From positions 1 through 64,000 of the forward strand of contig JAFRTU010000013.1 in assembly GCA_017439085.1 (NCBI GenBank): a DNA stretch of 64,000 nucleotides. Direction: 5' to 3'. This DNA is from Clostridia bacterium. GTDB lineage: Bacteria; Bacillota; Clostridia; Christensenellales; Christensenellaceae. A program made the translations under genes and the position numbers. Of the stretch, positions 1-9,581 are shown one piece after another; within the stretch, counting starts at the first letter, position 1, and the number at the start of each line of letters is the position of its first letter. The notes beneath the pieces are model-generated. The model ran no database searches and had not been told where the DNA came from. It was given only the letters and a program-made list of their open reading frames with translations.

Positions 1-1
1 A

Positions 2-502
2 GGAAGAGTAGAGAGAGGAACAGTCAAGGTCCAGGATACAGTAGAGCTGGTAGGACTTAAAGATGAGACGAGGAACATCGTCGTAACAGGCGTAGAGATG
101 TTCAGGAAGATCCTTGAGCAGGCGATCGCAGGCGACAACATCGGACTTCTGTTAAGGGGCGTACAGAGGACAGAGATCGAAAGAGGACAGGTCCTTGCAA
201 AGCCGGGCAGCATACATCCGCACACACACTTCAACTCCGAGGTATACGTACTTACGAAGGAAGAGGGCGGAAGACATACACCGTTCTTCAACGGATACAG
301 ACCGCAGTTCTATTTCAGAACGACAGACGTTACCGGAGTTATCAAGCTTCCTGAGGGAGTAGAGATGGTAATGCCTGGAGATAACATCAGGATGGAGATC
401 ACGCTGATCACACCAATCGCTATCGAGCAGGGACTGAGATTTGCAATCAGAGAAGGCGGAAGGACAGTCGGATCCGGCGTCGTAGCAAGCGTCATCGAAT
501 AA
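2..502 (+). CDS. tuf: Elongation factor Tu, 3' part only
   Basis: GTPase that carries aminoacyl-tRNA to the ribosomal A site. The reading frame is open from the window edge to TAA at 500-502 (166 codons), so the GTPase domain is missing and only domains 2 and 3 are seen. The start reads [10 protein letters not shown], the domain 2 barrel; later [13 protein letters not shown] and HTHF...VYVL are typical of the domain 2/3 junction, and the C-terminus ends [10 protein letters not shown] as usual. It lies just upstream of the S10 operon, consistent with an rpsL-rpsG-fusA-tuf string to the left, which is outside the window. A hairpin at 530-551 probably ends its transcript. Identification is firm; only the truncation by the window limits it. 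Confidence 0.97.
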   Translation, partial: GRVERGTVKVQDTVELVGLKDETRNIVVTGVEMFRKILEQAIAGDNIGLLLRGVQRTEIERGQVLAKPGSIHPHTHFNSEVYVLTKEEGGRHTPFFNGYRPQFYFRTTDVTGVIKLPEGVEMVMPGDNIRMEITLITPIAIEQGLRFAIREGGRTVGSGVVASVIE

Positions 503-529
503 AACAGTAATAAAAAGGACATTTTTGGA

Positions 530-560
530 GGGCACGAAGACACTCGTGCCCCCGTGTTTT
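530..560 (+). terminator. Probable terminator of tuf
   Basis: GGGCACGA at 530-537 pairs with TCGTGCCC at 544-551 around a 6-base loop, followed by CCGTGTTTT. The 8-bp GC-rich stem is clear; the U-tract is short and interrupted. Confidence 0.7.
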
Positions 561-644
561 GTCCGGAGCAGGAACAAAAAAACCGAATAAAAGTCAGGTT
601 TTCTGAAAAAACGTTTTTTTTTACTGTTTAAGGACAAAAAAGAC

Positions 645-673
645 TTGCAATGCCATAGGGCGTGAAGTAGAAT
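645..673 (+). promoter_or_regulatory. Promoter of the S10 operon
   Basis: TTGCAA at 645-650, exactly 17 bases, then TAGAAT at 668-673. It lies downstream of the tuf terminator and about 225 bases before rpsJ. The same pattern (TTGCAT-17-TAGAAT) precedes rpmJ, which supports it. Confidence 0.75.
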
Positions 674-679
674 ATTTAA

Positions 680-890
680 GCTGCTTATTATGCGCAAATG
701 TATGTATGCAGCCGGCCTATAGAGGTTGCCGGATGCCATTTCCGGGTAATTTTGTAGGCATGAACATCCGCATGACGGAGAGAGATCTTCCGATGATTGG
801 CTTTCGGAGGACTCAGCAAACGCGAAAGCGTTTGCAAAAAAAATAATAGTGGCACACGCGGAAACGTGTGTCGGAGAAACAAGGAGGACA
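680..890 (+). promoter_or_regulatory. Structured 5' leader of the S10 operon
   Basis: The predicted transcript has a long leader. GCAAACGC (816-823) and GCGTTTGC (828-835) form a perfect 8-bp stem closed by a GAAA tetraloop, and CACACG (853-858) pairs with CGTGTG (865-870) just upstream of the AAGGAGG at 881-887. Neither is followed by a U-tract, so they are not simple terminators. Autoregulatory leaders that bind L4 are known in other bacteria; whether this one acts that way is inference. Confidence 0.45.
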
Positions 891-897
891 ACAAGTA

Positions 898-1206
898 ATG
901 GCAAGCCAAAAGATCAGAATCAAGTTAAAAGCGTATGATCACAATCTGATCGATCAGTCGGCATCCAAGATCGTTGAAACAGCAAAGAGAACGGGTGCCA
1001 AGATTTCCGGACCTATCCCTCTTCCCACAGACAGAGAGATAGTTACAATTCTGAGAGCAACACACAAGTACAAGGACTCGCGCGAACAGTTCCAGATCAA
1101 CACCCATAAGAGGCTGATAGACATCATGGAAGCTAACGCAAAGACGATCGAAGCGCTCACAAGGCTCGAGGTCCCTGCAGGTGTTGACATTGAGATCAAG
1201 CTTTGA
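898..1206 (+). CDS. rpsJ: 30S ribosomal protein S10
   Basis: Component of the 30S head; in many bacteria it also binds NusB in antitermination. ATG at 898 follows AAGGAGG at 881-887 and gives 102 residues, the usual length, starting [15 protein letters not shown]. An in-frame upstream start at 868 lacks a ribosome site and would add residues not seen in S10. Conserved segments include GPIPLPT and the C-terminal VDIEIKL. First gene of the S10 operon, with its own promoter upstream. Confidence 0.98.
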   Translation: MASQKIRIKLKAYDHNLIDQSASKIVETAKRTGAKISGPIPLPTDREIVTILRATHKYKDSREQFQINTHKRLIDIMEANAKTIEALTRLEVPAGVDIEIKL

Positions 1207-1228
1207 TGGATGAGTGAGGAGGAAAAAC

Positions 1229-1852
1229 ATGTTGAAAGCAATTTTAGGAAAGAAAATTGGAATGACACAGATCTTCACCGAAGAAGGAGCTATGATTCCA
1301 GTAACCGTAGTTGAAGCTGGTCCTTGTGTTGTAACACAGGTCAAGACTGAAGAGTCAGACGGATATAAAGCAATTCAGGTTGGATTCGGCGAAGTCAAAG
1401 AGAAACTGGTCAACAAGCCAACCATGGGACAGTTCAAGAAGACAGGAATCGACGCTAAGAAGTATCTTAGAGAGTTCCGCACTGAGGAAGAGTTCAAGAT
1501 CGGCGATGAAATAAAGGTCGACGTATTTGAAAAGGGAGAATCCATTGACGTAACCGCTATCACGAAAGGCAAGGGATACGCAGGTGCGATCAAGAGATGG
1601 GGACAGCACAGAGGCCCGATGGCTCATGGTTCCAAGTATCACAGGGGACAGGGCTCCATGGGTGCAAAGAGTGACCCGGGCAGAGTTTTCAAGACAAAAA
1701 AGATGCCTGGACATCTCGGTTCCGTTCAGAGGACGATCATCAACGTCAAGGTCGCTGGAGTCGATGCAGACAAGAACATGCTCCTGATCAAGGGCTCAGT
1801 TCCGGGAGCAAAGGGACAGCTCTTAACGATCAGAAAGTCAGCTAGACAATAA
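1229..1852 (+). CDS. rplC: 50S ribosomal protein L3
   Basis: Early assembly protein that reaches towards the peptidyl transferase centre. ATG at 1229 with GAGGAGG just upstream gives 207 residues starting [16 protein letters not shown], the classic L3 N-terminus; an alternative upstream start at 1214 has no ribosome site. The central loop motif [11 protein letters not shown] and the later [14 protein letters not shown] are diagnostic. It follows rpsJ by 22 bases. Confidence 0.98.
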   Translation: MLKAILGKKIGMTQIFTEEGAMIPVTVVEAGPCVVTQVKTEESDGYKAIQVGFGEVKEKLVNKPTMGQFKKTGIDAKKYLREFRTEEEFKIGDEIKVDVFEKGESIDVTAITKGKGYAGAIKRWGQHRGPMAHGSKYHRGQGSMGAKSDPGRVFKTKKMPGHLGSVQRTIINVKVAGVDADKNMLLIKGSVPGAKGQLLTIRKSARQ

Positions 1853-1874
1853 TTTTCGAAAGGAGGAACAAATA

Positions 1875-2501
1875 ATGCCAAACATTCAAATGTTATATCA
1901 GGATGGTACTCCTGCTGGAGAATTATCATTGAACGATGAAGTATTCGGGATCGAAGTGAATGAATCCGTCATTCATCAGGTCATCGTTGCACATAATGCT
2001 GCCATGAGACATGGAACCCAGTCCGCTCTCACAATGGGTGAAGTTAGCGGAGGCGGAATAAAGCCATGGAGACAGAAGGGAAACGGCAGAGCAAGACAGG
2101 GCTCAACACGCGCTCCTCAGTGGAGACATGGCGGAGTGGTATTTGCACCAAAGCCCAGAGATTACAGCAAGAAGGTAAACAGAAAAGTCAAGGCTCTCGC
2201 AATGAAGAGCGCTCTGTCCATGAAGGTCCAGGATTCGGAACTCATAGTACTGAAGGAACTGAATCTTGAGAACGGAAAGACAAAGGAAATACTCAAGGTC
2301 CTTGAGAACGTGAAAGCAGATCAGAAGTCTCTGATCGTCACAGAAGAGAAGAACGAGCTCGTAATAAGAGCATCAAACAACGTTCCTACCCTCAAGACCG
2401 AGATCGCAGGATCAGTCGGTGTCTATGACATAGTCAACTGCAACAGTCTCGTCATCACTGAGAATGCCGTTAAGAAGATAGAGGAGGTATATTCACTGTG
2501 A
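1875..2501 (+). CDS. rplD: 50S ribosomal protein L4
   Basis: Ribosomal protein lining the exit tunnel; in some bacteria it represses its own operon by binding the S10 leader. The protein is 208 residues, with the tunnel-loop motif KPWRQKGNGRARQGS near residues 65-80. The ribosome site AAAGGAGG precedes ATG at 1875. Its stop overlaps the GTG start of rplW, suggesting coupled translation. The structured leader upstream of rpsJ would be the place to look for autoregulation. Confidence 0.98.
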   Translation: MPNIQMLYQDGTPAGELSLNDEVFGIEVNESVIHQVIVAHNAAMRHGTQSALTMGEVSGGGIKPWRQKGNGRARQGSTRAPQWRHGGVVFAPKPRDYSKKVNRKVKALAMKSALSMKVQDSELIVLKELNLENGKTKEILKVLENVKADQKSLIVTEEKNELVIRASNNVPTLKTEIAGSVGVYDIVNCNSLVITENAVKKIEEVYSL

Positions 2502-2794
2502 AAGACGTACATGATATCATCCGCGGGCCGGTTTTATCTGAAAAGAGCTATGACAACATACCGGACAGGAAATACACTTTCAAGGTCGCAATCGACGCAA
2601 ACAAGACAGAGATCAAGGAAGCAGTCGAAAAGATCTTCGACGTAAAAGTGGAGAGCGTGAACATTTCCATCAACAAGGGAAAGGTCAAGAGACAGGGATA
2701 TACCAGCGGCAGAACACCGAAGGTAAAGAAAGCTATCGTCACATTAAAAGCTGATTCAAAGGGAATCGACTTCTTCGACAGCATGATTCAGTAA
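2498..2794 (+). CDS. rplW: 50S ribosomal protein L23
   Basis: Exit-tunnel rim protein that forms the docking site for trigger factor and signal recognition particle. The frame has 98 residues and starts at GTG 2498, which overlaps the rplD stop by four bases; AGATAGAGGAGG lies upstream inside rplD. It starts MKDVHDIIRGPVLSEKSY and has the conserved VNISINKGKVKRQG region. Length and operon position are normal. Confidence 0.97.
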   Translation: MKDVHDIIRGPVLSEKSYDNIPDRKYTFKVAIDANKTEIKEAVEKIFDVKVESVNISINKGKVKRQGYTSGRTPKVKKAIVTLKADSKGIDFFDSMIQ

Positions 2795-2808
2795 AAGGAG
2801 AATAAAAC

Positions 2809-3642
2809 ATGGCTATTAAAAACTATAAACCGACTTCTCCTGGTAGAAGAGGAGCTTCCGTATCTACGTTTGAAGAGATCACGAGCACAACCCCTGAAAA
2901 GTCCTTACTGGTCGCCAGAAAGAAAACAGGCGGAAGAAACGCTCACGGAAGGATCACCGTTCGCCGTATAGGTGGCGGAAACAAGCAGAAGATAAGGGTC
3001 ATCGACTTCAAGAGATCCAAAGACGGAGTTCCTGCTAAGGTTGCTACCATAGAGTACGATCCAAACAGATCAGCAAATATCGCACTGCTCCATTATCTTG
3101 ACGGAGAGAAGAAGTACATAATCGCTCCTCTCGGACTTAAAGTCGGAGACATGATCGTTTCCGGAGACGGAGCAGACATAAAGCCCGGCAACGCACTCAA
3201 GATCAACAACATCCCTGTTGGTACAATGATCCACAATATCGAGATGATCCCAGGCAAAGGTGCACAGCTCGTCAGGAGTGCAGGAAATGCCGCTCAGCTT
3301 ATGGCAAAGGAAGGCAAATATGCCCAGGTAAGGCTTCCTTCCGGAGAAGTTAGGCTCATACCACTTGACTGCAAGGCAACGATCGGACAGGTCGGAAATA
3401 TCGATGCTGCAAACGTGAAGCTTGGAAAAGCAGGAAAGACAAGAAATCTTGGACACAGACCGAAGGTCAGAGGTTCCGTAATGAACCCTGTTGATCACCC
3501 GCATGGAGGTGGAGACGGAAAGTCTCCTGTAGGACATGCAGGTCCGCTCTCTCCTTGGGGACAGCCGGCACTCGGTTATAAGACCAGGAAGAAGAAGAAC
3601 AAATCTAACAAACTTATCGTTCGTCGCAGAAACGCTAAATGA
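2809..3642 (+). CDS. rplB: 50S ribosomal protein L2
   Basis: Highly conserved protein near the peptidyl transferase centre, needed for subunit association. It has 277 residues; the start [15 protein letters not shown] and the C-terminal [16 protein letters not shown] loop, with its functionally important histidine, are fully typical. AAAGGAG precedes ATG at 2809. It sits between rplW and rpsS as in other bacteria. Confidence 0.99.
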   Translation: MAIKNYKPTSPGRRGASVSTFEEITSTTPEKSLLVARKKTGGRNAHGRITVRRIGGGNKQKIRVIDFKRSKDGVPAKVATIEYDPNRSANIALLHYLDGEKKYIIAPLGLKVGDMIVSGDGADIKPGNALKINNIPVGTMIHNIEMIPGKGAQLVRSAGNAAQLMAKEGKYAQVRLPSGEVRLIPLDCKATIGQVGNIDAANVKLGKAGKTRNLGHRPKVRGSVMNPVDHPHGGGDGKSPVGHAGPLSPWGQPALGYKTRKKKNKSNKLIVRRRNAK

Positions 3643-3673
3643 TGAGGCAGGATAATTAAGGAAGGAGTTACTA

Positions 3674-3952
3674 ATGAGTAGATCGGTTAAAAAAGGACCA
3701 TTTGTTCATGCAAAGCTGCTGGCTCGTATTGAACAGATGAACGAAACCAATGAAAAGAAAGTTTTAAAAACATGGTCTAGAGCTTCTACAATTTTCCCAC
3801 AGATGGTATCTCATACAATAGCTGTGCACGATGGTAGAAAGTTTGTTCCAGTATATGTTACGGAAGATATGGTTGGACACAAGCTCGGAGAGTTTGCTCC
3901 AACAAGAACATTCAGAGGACATGCCGGAGATAAGGCTGCCAAGAAGAAATAA
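3674..3952 (+). CDS. rpsS: 30S ribosomal protein S19
   Basis: Head protein of the 30S subunit that contacts S13. The 92 residues start [16 protein letters not shown] and end in the basic [11 protein letters not shown] tail; [16 protein letters not shown] is a family signature. GAAGGAG lies upstream of ATG 3674. Confidence 0.98.
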   Translation: MSRSVKKGPFVHAKLLARIEQMNETNEKKVLKTWSRASTIFPQMVSHTIAVHDGRKFVPVYVTEDMVGHKLGEFAPTRTFRGHAGDKAAKKK

Positions 3953-3968
3953 GAAGGAGGAGAGTTAA

Positions 3969-4364
3969 ATGGCAACACGTCAAAGAGAAAAAGCAAATTT
4001 CAGACATGAGAACAAAGACACTCGTCCTAGGGCAGTCGCTAAATACATCAGAATAGCCCCAACAAAGGTTAAGCTGGTCGTAGACCTGATCAGAGGAAAG
4101 AAAGTCAATGATGCCAAGGCCATACTGATGGCTACTCCGAGAGGCGCAAGCGAGGCAGTGCTCAAGGTACTTAACAGCGCAGTCGCCAATGCAGAGAACA
4201 ATCAGGAGCTTTCAAAGGATGATCTGTATGTCGCAGAGATCTATGCAGATCAGGGACCGACATTAAAGCGCTATCAGGCTGGGTCAAGAGGAAGGGCAAT
4301 GCCGATACTTAAGAGAAGCAGCCACATTACAGTAGTTCTTGACACAGTGAAGGAGGGAAAATAA
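3969..4364 (+). CDS. rplV: 50S ribosomal protein L22
   Basis: Its beta-hairpin lines the exit tunnel. The protein has 131 residues, with a slightly extended N-terminus before [20 protein letters not shown]. The C-terminal hairpin includes [31 protein letters not shown] precedes the ATG. Its stop shares one base with the rpsC start (TAATG). Confidence 0.98.
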   Translation: MATRQREKANFRHENKDTRPRAVAKYIRIAPTKVKLVVDLIRGKKVNDAKAILMATPRGASEAVLKVLNSAVANAENNQELSKDDLYVAEIYADQGPTLKRYQAGSRGRAMPILKRSSHITVVLDTVKEGK

Positions 4365-5104
4365 TGGGTCAGAAAGTTAATCCTAACGGTTTCAGAGTAG
4401 GAATCATAAAGAACTGGGATTCCAGATGGATGGCAAAGAAAGGCCAGTTTGCAGATTTTATCGTGGAAGATGACAAGATTCGCAAATTCATCAAGAAGAA
4501 CCAGTATGATGCCGGCATCTCCAAAATAGAGATAGAGAGAGCTTCCAACAAAGTTGCAGTCACGCTCTTCACCGCAAAACCAGGAATGGTCATCGGACAG
4601 AAAGGCGCAGGACTTGAGAATTTAAGAGCACAGCTCTCCAAACTCACTGACAAGAACGTCGTCCTCAATGTAAGAGAGATCAGAAAGCCCGATGTTGATG
4701 CACAGCTCATAGCAGAGAACGTAGCTCAGCAGCTCGAGAGAAGGATCGCCTTCAGAAGAGCAATGAAGTCCGCTATCGGAAGAGCAATGAGAAGCGGAGA
4801 CCTAAAGGGAATCAAGATTCAGACAGGCGGCAGACTCGGCGGAGCAGAGATCGCAAGAGCCGAGAGCTACCATGAGGGAAGCATCCCGCTTCAGACCATC
4901 AGAGCCGATATCGATTACGGATTTGCAGAAGCAAACACCACATATGGAAAGATCGGAGTCAAGGTCTGGACATACAAGGGAGAAGTCCTTCCGAAGGCAA
5001 TGAAGAGCTTCACTCTCGGAAACGATGAGCAGCAGCAGGGCCAGAGAAGAGACAGAAGGAACCAGGAAGGAGGAAGACGCCGTGTTAATGCCAAAAAGAG
5101 TTAA
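4364..5104 (+). CDS. rpsC: 30S ribosomal protein S3
   Basis: mRNA-entry protein with a KH domain. It has 246 residues starting [16 protein letters not shown]; the KH motif [12 protein letters not shown] is near residues 75-87, and the C-terminal domain shows [14 protein letters not shown] low-complexity tail rich in Q, R, E and G extends beyond the common length. The tail region overlaps the start of rplP by 23 bases. Confidence 0.98.
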   Translation: MGQKVNPNGFRVGIIKNWDSRWMAKKGQFADFIVEDDKIRKFIKKNQYDAGISKIEIERASNKVAVTLFTAKPGMVIGQKGAGLENLRAQLSKLTDKNVVLNVREIRKPDVDAQLIAENVAQQLERRIAFRRAMKSAIGRAMRSGDLKGIKIQTGGRLGGAEIARAESYHEGSIPLQTIRADIDYGFAEANTTYGKIGVKVWTYKGEVLPKAMKSFTLGNDEQQQGQRRDRRNQEGGRRRVNAKKS

Positions 5105-5522
5105 ACACAGGAGAGTGTTTAGAGGAAGAATGAAAGGTAAGGCTAACCGTGGCAATACAGTATCATATGGTGAATATGGACTTGTTGCTCTTCAGCCTTC
5201 ATGGATAACCAGCAATCAGATAGAGGCAGCCCGTGTGGCAATGACCCGTTACACCAGAAGAGGCGGTCAGGTATGGATCAAGATATTCCCTGACAAGCCA
5301 ATAACGAAGAAGCCTGCCGAGACCCGTATGGGAAGCGGTAAGGGTGCTCCTGAATATTGGGTAGCAGTAGTCAAGCCGGGAAGAGTTCTCTTTGAGATGG
5401 CCGGCGTAAGCGAAGATGTTGCAAAGGAAGCATTAAGGCTCGCAAGCAACAAACTCCCGATCAAGTGCAAGATCATAAAGAGGGATGAGAATATCGAAGG
5501 TGGTGAGCAAGTTGAAGGCTAA
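5082..5522 (+). CDS. rplP: 50S ribosomal protein L16
   Basis: Protein of the central protuberance that helps place A-site tRNA. I choose GTG at 5082: GGAAGGAGG at 5065-5073 is at the right distance and the product then begins (M)[18 protein letters not shown], the standard L16 start; it has 146 residues. An upstream in-frame start at 5025 would add 19 residues that are just rpsC read in another frame. Motif [20 protein letters not shown] is diagnostic. Confidence 0.97.
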   Translation: MLMPKRVKHRRVFRGRMKGKANRGNTVSYGEYGLVALQPSWITSNQIEAARVAMTRYTRRGGQVWIKIFPDKPITKKPAETRMGSGKGAPEYWVAVVKPGRVLFEMAGVSEDVAKEALRLASNKLPIKCKIIKRDENIEGGEQVEG

Positions 5523-5715
5523 CGAAATAAGAAATCTGAGTATGGAAGAACTGAACAAGAAACTTGCTGATCTCAAGGAAGAGTTTTTCAACCTTCGTTT
5601 TCAGAAAGCAACAGGTCAGCTTGCTAATCCTATTAGCATCCGTGACATAAAGAAGGACATAGCCAGAGTCAAGACTGTTATCAAAGAACAAGAGCTTGCA
5701 GCTGCCAACAAATAA
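5512..5715 (+). CDS. rpmC: 50S ribosomal protein L29
   Basis: Small helical protein at the tunnel exit. With TTG at 5512 the product is 67 residues ([17 protein letters not shown]...), and AAGGTGGTG at 5497-5505 is well placed. An ATG at 5485 and GTGs at 5500 and 5503 are in frame; the longer form (76 residues) resembles the extended L29 I recall from Lachnospiraceae, but the G-rich stretch touches that ATG directly. Identity is certain, start less so. It overlaps rplP by 11 bases. Confidence 0.9.
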   Translation: MKANEIRNLSMEELNKKLADLKEEFFNLRFQKATGQLANPISIRDIKKDIARVKTVIKEQELAAANK

Positions 5716-5735
5716 GCGTGAAAGGAGTAAACTTT

Positions 5736-5999
5736 ATGGAAGGACAAGAAAGAAATCTCCGCAAGGTAAGAACCGGCGAAGTAGTCAGCACAAAGATGGA
5801 TAAAACTATCGTTGTCCGTGTTAGTGAAGTCAAGAAACATCCAATCTACAAGAAAGCTATTCACTATTCAAAAAAGTTTAAAGTTCACGACGAAAATAGT
5901 GAAGCAAACGTGGGTGATTTAGTTCAGATAATGGAGACTCGCCACATTAGCAAGGACAAGTATTTCAGACTCGTCAAGATCGTCGAGAAGGCTAAATAA
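5736..5999 (+). CDS. rpsQ: 30S ribosomal protein S17
   Basis: Primary 16S rRNA-binding protein with an OB fold. AAAGGAG at 5721-5727 sets ATG 5736, giving 87 residues starting [18 protein letters not shown]. The motif MDKTIVVRV and the C-terminal [17 protein letters not shown] are typical. An in-frame ATG at 5718 lies before the ribosome site and is rejected. Confidence 0.97.
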   Translation: MEGQERNLRKVRTGEVVSTKMDKTIVVRVSEVKKHPIYKKAIHYSKKFKVHDENSEANVGDLVQIMETRHISKDKYFRLVKIVEKAK

Positions 6000-6019
6000 T
6001 TGGATAGGAGGAGAATGTT

Positions 6020-6385
6020 ATGATACAACCACAAACATACTTAAAGGTTGCCGATAATTCCGGAGCAAAGACTATCCAGTGCTTTAAAGTTCTTGGTGGT
6101 TCCATGAGAAGAACGGCTAATATAGGTGATGTCATTATAGCATCCGTCAAGACGGCAACTCCTAACGGTGTCGTCAAGAAGAAGGATGTCGTCAGAGCTG
6201 TAATAGTAAGAAGCGTCAGCGGACTCAAGAGAGAAGACGGTTCATATGTCAAATTTGATGAGAACGCTGCTGTTATTATCGATAATAACAACCAGCCGAG
6301 GGGGACCCGTATATTCGGGCCTGTGGCAAGAGAAGTTAAAGACAGCTTCGCAAAGATCGCTTCTCTTTCACCCGAGGTTCTGTGA
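6020..6385 (+). CDS. rplN: 50S ribosomal protein L14
   Basis: Subunit-interface protein. It has 121 residues starting [17 protein letters not shown], with CFKVLGGS and the C-terminal [11 protein letters not shown]; all positions match the family. TAGGAGGAG precedes the ATG. First gene of the classic spc group, with no gap or terminator from rpsQ. Confidence 0.98.
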   Translation: MIQPQTYLKVADNSGAKTIQCFKVLGGSMRRTANIGDVIIASVKTATPNGVVKKKDVVRAVIVRSVSGLKREDGSYVKFDENAAVIIDNNNQPRGTRIFGPVAREVKDSFAKIASLSPEVL

Positions 6386-6402
6386 GAAAGTGAGGACAAG
6401 AT

Positions 6403-6726
6403 ATGGGAAAAATGCATATTAGAAGAGATGATACCGTAGTTGTTATCACTGGCAAGGACAAGGGCAAGAAGGGAAAGGTACTCGTAGTTGTTCCTTCAAA
6501 GAACAGGGTTATAGTCGAAGGCGTTAATATCGTCAGCAGACATACCAGACCGACCAGCCAGACAAACCAGGGCGGCATCATTAAAAAGGAAGCTCCGATC
6601 GATGCATCCAACGTCATGCTTTATTGTTCAAAGTGCGATAAGGGTGTCAGAGTCGGGATCAAGCTGCTCGAAAATGGCGAGAAAGCCCGCGTTTGCAAGA
6701 AGTGCGGCGCTGTGATCGGCAAGTGA
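6403..6726 (+). CDS. rplX: 50S ribosomal protein L24
   Basis: Initiator of 50S assembly with an N-terminal KOW motif ([20 protein letters not shown]). The 107-residue protein is a C+ type: two CxxC pairs (CSKC and CKKC) near residues 75-102 suggest a zinc site. AGTGAGGACAAG precedes ATG 6403. Confidence 0.97.
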   Translation: MGKMHIRRDDTVVVITGKDKGKKGKVLVVVPSKNRVIVEGVNIVSRHTRPTSQTNQGGIIKKEAPIDASNVMLYCSKCDKGVRVGIKLLENGEKARVCKKCGAVIGK

Positions 6727-6745
6727 GAGAATGGAGGGATAAAAA

Positions 6746-7285
6746 GTGCCAAGATTAAAAGATACATATAAAAACGAGATTATCCCCGCTATGATGCAGA
6801 AGTTCAATTACAAGAGCGTAATGGAAGTTCCGAGACTTGAAAAGGTCGTCATCAATATGGGATTAGGAGATGCCAAGGACGATTCCAAGGCCAGAGAGGC
6901 AGCCCTCGAGGACCTGGCAACGATTTCCGGACAGAAGCCTATCGTAACAAAGGCAAGGAAGTCCGTCGCAAACTTTAAAGTCAGGGAAGGAATGCTTGTA
7001 GGAGCTAAAGTCACTATTCGCGGCGACAGAATGTATGAGTTCGTAGACAAGCTCATCAGCATTGCGATTCCGAGAATCAGAGACTTCAGAGGAGTTCCAG
7101 CAAACTCATTTGATGGCAGAGGCAACTATGCATTAGGTATCCGTGAACAGCTCGTTTTCCCGGAGATCGACTTTGATAAGGTTCAGAAGATCAGGGGAAT
7201 GGACATTATAATCGTTACGTCTGCAAAGACCGACGAGGAAGCACGTGAACTGCTTGCATTCATGGGAATGCCATTCATCAAGTAA
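6746..7285 (+). CDS. rplE: 50S ribosomal protein L5
   Basis: Binds 5S rRNA in the central protuberance. GTG start at 6746 after ATGGAGGG; 179 residues beginning [16 protein letters not shown]. Motifs [19 protein letters not shown] and [15 protein letters not shown] are diagnostic. Confidence 0.98.
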   Translation: MPRLKDTYKNEIIPAMMQKFNYKSVMEVPRLEKVVINMGLGDAKDDSKAREAALEDLATISGQKPIVTKARKSVANFKVREGMLVGAKVTIRGDRMYEFVDKLISIAIPRIRDFRGVPANSFDGRGNYALGIREQLVFPEIDFDKVQKIRGMDIIIVTSAKTDEEARELLAFMGMPFIK

Positions 7286-7298
7286 GGAGGAACAGACA

Positions 7299-7484
7299 GT
7301 GGCTAAGAAAAGCATGATAATGAAACAACAGAGAGGCTCTAAGTTTTCTACCCGTAACTATACGAGATGTAGAATATGCGGTCGTCCACATTCTGTTCTG
7401 AGAAAATATGGAATTTGCCGTGTGTGCTTTAGAGTACTTGCATATAAGGGACAGATCCCTGGTGTCAAGAAAGCCAGCTGGTAA
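7299..7484 (+). CDS. rpsN: 30S ribosomal protein S14, zinc (type Z) form
   Basis: Head assembly protein. GTG at 7299, eight bases after AAGGAGG at 7284-7290, gives a 61-residue protein (M)[12 protein letters not shown], the exact length of type Z S14. CRICG and CRVC form the zinc site. An upstream in-frame ATG at 7245 lies inside rplE and is not used. Confidence 0.97.
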   Translation: MAKKSMIMKQQRGSKFSTRNYTRCRICGRPHSVLRKYGICRVCFRVLAYKGQIPGVKKASW

Positions 7485-7507
7485 TATCGAAGAAGGAGGA
7501 AATAGTA

Positions 7508-7906
7508 ATGCCTGTTATAGATCCAGTAGCTGATATGCTTACACGCATTCGTAATGCATTAATCGTAAAAAGAGATACAGTAGAGATTCCGGCTTCCAAG
7601 ATTAAGAATTCCATCGCAAGGATCCTTCTTGATGAGGGATATATCGCTGGCTTCGAACTTAATGAAGACGAGACAGAGAAGAAACTGGTCGTTAAACTCA
7701 AATACGGTCCTCATGGTGAGAGCGTTATTTCCGGACTTAAGAGAATAAGCAAGCCGGGACTCAGAGTTTATGCCAGAAAAGACGAGGTTCCGAAGGTACT
7801 CGGAGGACTTGGAATTGCGATCATATCCACTTCCAAGGGACTTTTGACCGATGCGGAAGCAAGAAAGAACAATACCGGTGGCGAAGTTGTCGCTTACATA
7901 TGGTAA
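7508..7906 (+). CDS. rpsH: 30S ribosomal protein S8
   Basis: Primary 16S rRNA-binding protein and, in E. coli, the regulator of the spc operon. It has 132 residues starting [17 protein letters not shown], and the C-terminal [20 protein letters not shown] region is typical. GAAGGAGG lies upstream. Confidence 0.98.
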   Translation: MPVIDPVADMLTRIRNALIVKRDTVEIPASKIKNSIARILLDEGYIAGFELNEDETEKKLVVKLKYGPHGESVISGLKRISKPGLRVYARKDEVPKVLGGLGIAIISTSKGLLTDAEARKNNTGGEVVAYIW

Positions 7907-7936
7907 ATCTGACTGAGAGAAAGAGAGGAAAACTAT

Positions 7937-8476
7937 ATGTCAAGAATAGGTAGACAGCCCGTAAAACTCCCAGCTAACGTTACAGCTGAGGTCGGTGAGA
8001 ATAACGAAGTTATCATCAAGGGACCTAAAGGGGAGTTAAAGCAGACCTTCAGTGGTTCTGTTACCATCGAAAAAGAAGATAATTCAATAGTGATCAAGCG
8101 TTCATCCGATGAGAGGAACATAAGAGCGCTCCATGGTCTTACCAGAGCCATTATCGCAAACATGGTTCATGGCGTGACCGAAGGCTATCAGAAGGGCCTC
8201 GACATCGTCGGTGTAGGATACAGAGCACAGCTTCAGGGCAACAAGCTCGTTATGGCACTCGGATTCTCACATCCGGTTGAGATCGTACCCGAAGAGGGAA
8301 TCACTTTTGAAGTGCCTACTGCAAATAAGATCATCGTCAAGGGAATTGATAAGCACCTTGTCGGCCAGGTCGCAGCAAGTATCCGTGCCATCAAGCCGCC
8401 TGAACCCTACAATCAGAAGGGAATCAGATACGAGAACGAACACGTGATCAAAAAAGAAGGCAAGAAAGGCAAATAA
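7937..8476 (+). CDS. rplF: 50S ribosomal protein L6
   Basis: Two-domain protein near the factor-binding site. It has 179 residues starting MSRIGRQPVKLPANV; the C-terminal PPEPYNQKGIRYENE motif is diagnostic. GAGAGGA precedes the ATG. Confidence 0.98.
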   Translation: MSRIGRQPVKLPANVTAEVGENNEVIIKGPKGELKQTFSGSVTIEKEDNSIVIKRSSDERNIRALHGLTRAIIANMVHGVTEGYQKGLDIVGVGYRAQLQGNKLVMALGFSHPVEIVPEEGITFEVPTANKIIVKGIDKHLVGQVAASIRAIKPPEPYNQKGIRYENEHVIKKEGKKGK

Positions 8477-8499
8477 TTAAGGGGGTCAAGTAGAATAAT

Positions 8500-8868
8500 A
8501 TGATTACAAAGATCGATAAGAATGCTGTACGTGTCAAGAGACACCAGCGCATCAGAAACAGAATCAGTGGTACTTCCGACCGCCCGAGATTAGCAGTATT
8601 CAGAAGCTCAAAGAATATATACGCACAGATGATCGATGACGAGAATGGAAATACTCTCGTTGCTACATCCACAAAGGACAAGGCTATCGCTGCAGAGCTC
8701 GAAGGAAAGACCAAGAGCGAGAAGGCAAAGGTAGTCGGTGAGAGGATCGCAAAGCTCGCTGCTGAAAAGGGAATCACAGAAGCAGTATTCGATCGTGGCG
8801 GATATATCTATCACGGACGCGTTCAGGCACTTGCTGAAGGTGCCAGAGAAGCCGGATTAAAGTTATAA
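8500..8868 (+). CDS. rplR: 50S ribosomal protein L18
   Basis: Partner of L5 on 5S rRNA. It has 122 residues; [20 protein letters not shown] near the start and the C-terminal [20 protein letters not shown] are typical. AAGGGGGTC is upstream of ATG 8500. Confidence 0.97.
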   Translation: MITKIDKNAVRVKRHQRIRNRISGTSDRPRLAVFRSSKNIYAQMIDDENGNTLVATSTKDKAIAAELEGKTKSEKAKVVGERIAKLAAEKGITEAVFDRGGYIYHGRVQALAEGAREAGLKL

Positions 8869-8881
8869 GGAGGGAATAGAA

Positions 8882-9373
8882 TTGCAACAGCGTATTGATG
8901 CCAGAGAACTGGACATAAAGACAAGACTTGTTTCTGTCAATAGAGTAGCAAAGACCGTCAAAGGCGGTAGAAACATGAGATTCTCAGCTCTCGTAGTTGT
9001 AGGCGATGAGAATGGTCATGTCGGTTGCGGACAAGGAAAAGCTGTGGAAATTCCTGAAGCTATCAGAAAAGCAGAAGAGAGCGCAAAGCGCAACATGATA
9101 ACTGTTAGCATGGAAGGAACTACTATTCCTCACGAGATCATTGGAAAATTCAGCAAAGGCCATATCGTCATGATGCCTGCTGCACTTGGAACCGGAGTTA
9201 TTGCCGGAAACCATGCAAGAGCAGTTTTTGAGCTCGCAGGAATCAAGGACATCAAGGCTAAATCCTATGGTTCCAACAACCCCATCAACACCGTAAAGGC
9301 AACTCTTGCAGGACTCAGCCAGCTGAGGACAAAGGCAGAGATCGAGCGCCTGAGGGGTGTAAAGATCGACTGA
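8882..9373 (+). CDS. rpsE: 30S ribosomal protein S5
   Basis: Accuracy protein of the 30S subunit. It starts at TTG 8882 after AAGGAGG; 163 residues. [19 protein letters not shown] is the double-stranded-RNA-binding core, and [16 protein letters not shown] and GTGVIAG follow. The N-terminus ([21 protein letters not shown]) matches other clostridial S5, supporting the TTG. Confidence 0.97.
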   Translation: MQQRIDARELDIKTRLVSVNRVAKTVKGGRNMRFSALVVVGDENGHVGCGQGKAVEIPEAIRKAEESAKRNMITVSMEGTTIPHEIIGKFSKGHIVMMPAALGTGVIAGNHARAVFELAGIKDIKAKSYGSNNPINTVKATLAGLSQLRTKAEIERLRGVKID

Positions 9374-9390
9374 TAAGAGGGGAGACAAAA

Positions 9391-9567
9391 ATGAAATACG
9401 AGATCACATTAAAGAAAAGCATAATTGGCTGCCCGAAAGATCAGATCGGAACAGTGCGTGCTTTAGGATTGAAGAAGACCGGTTCAAAAGTAGTCAAGGA
9501 AGCTAATGACTGCATCAAGGGACAGATCTTCAAGGTAAAGCATCTGCTGGAAGTCAAGGAAATTTAA
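9391..9567 (+). CDS. rpmD: 50S ribosomal protein L30
   Basis: Short gene of 58 codons, ATG 9391 to TAA 9565-9567, with AGAGGGGAG upstream. The protein begins [18 protein letters not shown] and continues with [14 protein letters not shown], the L30 core. It lies between rpsE and rplO, its standard position. The family length is about 58-60 residues. Confidence 0.96.
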   Translation: MKYEITLKKSIIGCPKDQIGTVRALGLKKTGSKVVKEANDCIKGQIFKVKHLLEVKEI

Positions 9568-9581
9568 GGAGGGACTTTTCA

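Larger units (their letters stand above)
503..897. other. Intergenic region between tuf and rpsJ
   Basis: A 395-base stretch without a convincing gene. It holds the tuf terminator hairpin (530-551), an A/T-rich gap, a strong promoter (645-673), and then a roughly 215-base leader with at least two stable hairpins (816-835 and 853-870) before the rpsJ ribosome site. Long antisense open frames cross it but they also run through tuf and have no family features. Confidence 0.8.

Noticed and set aside
816..835. GCAAACGC-GAAA-GCGTTTGC as a terminator
   Set aside because: On the plus strand it is followed by A's, not T's; on the minus strand no gene ends here.
152..904. A 250-codon open frame on the minus strand across tuf and the S10 leader
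   Set aside because: It is antisense to tuf and to the promoter region, has no ribosome site or protein-family features, and its composition mirrors tuf codons.
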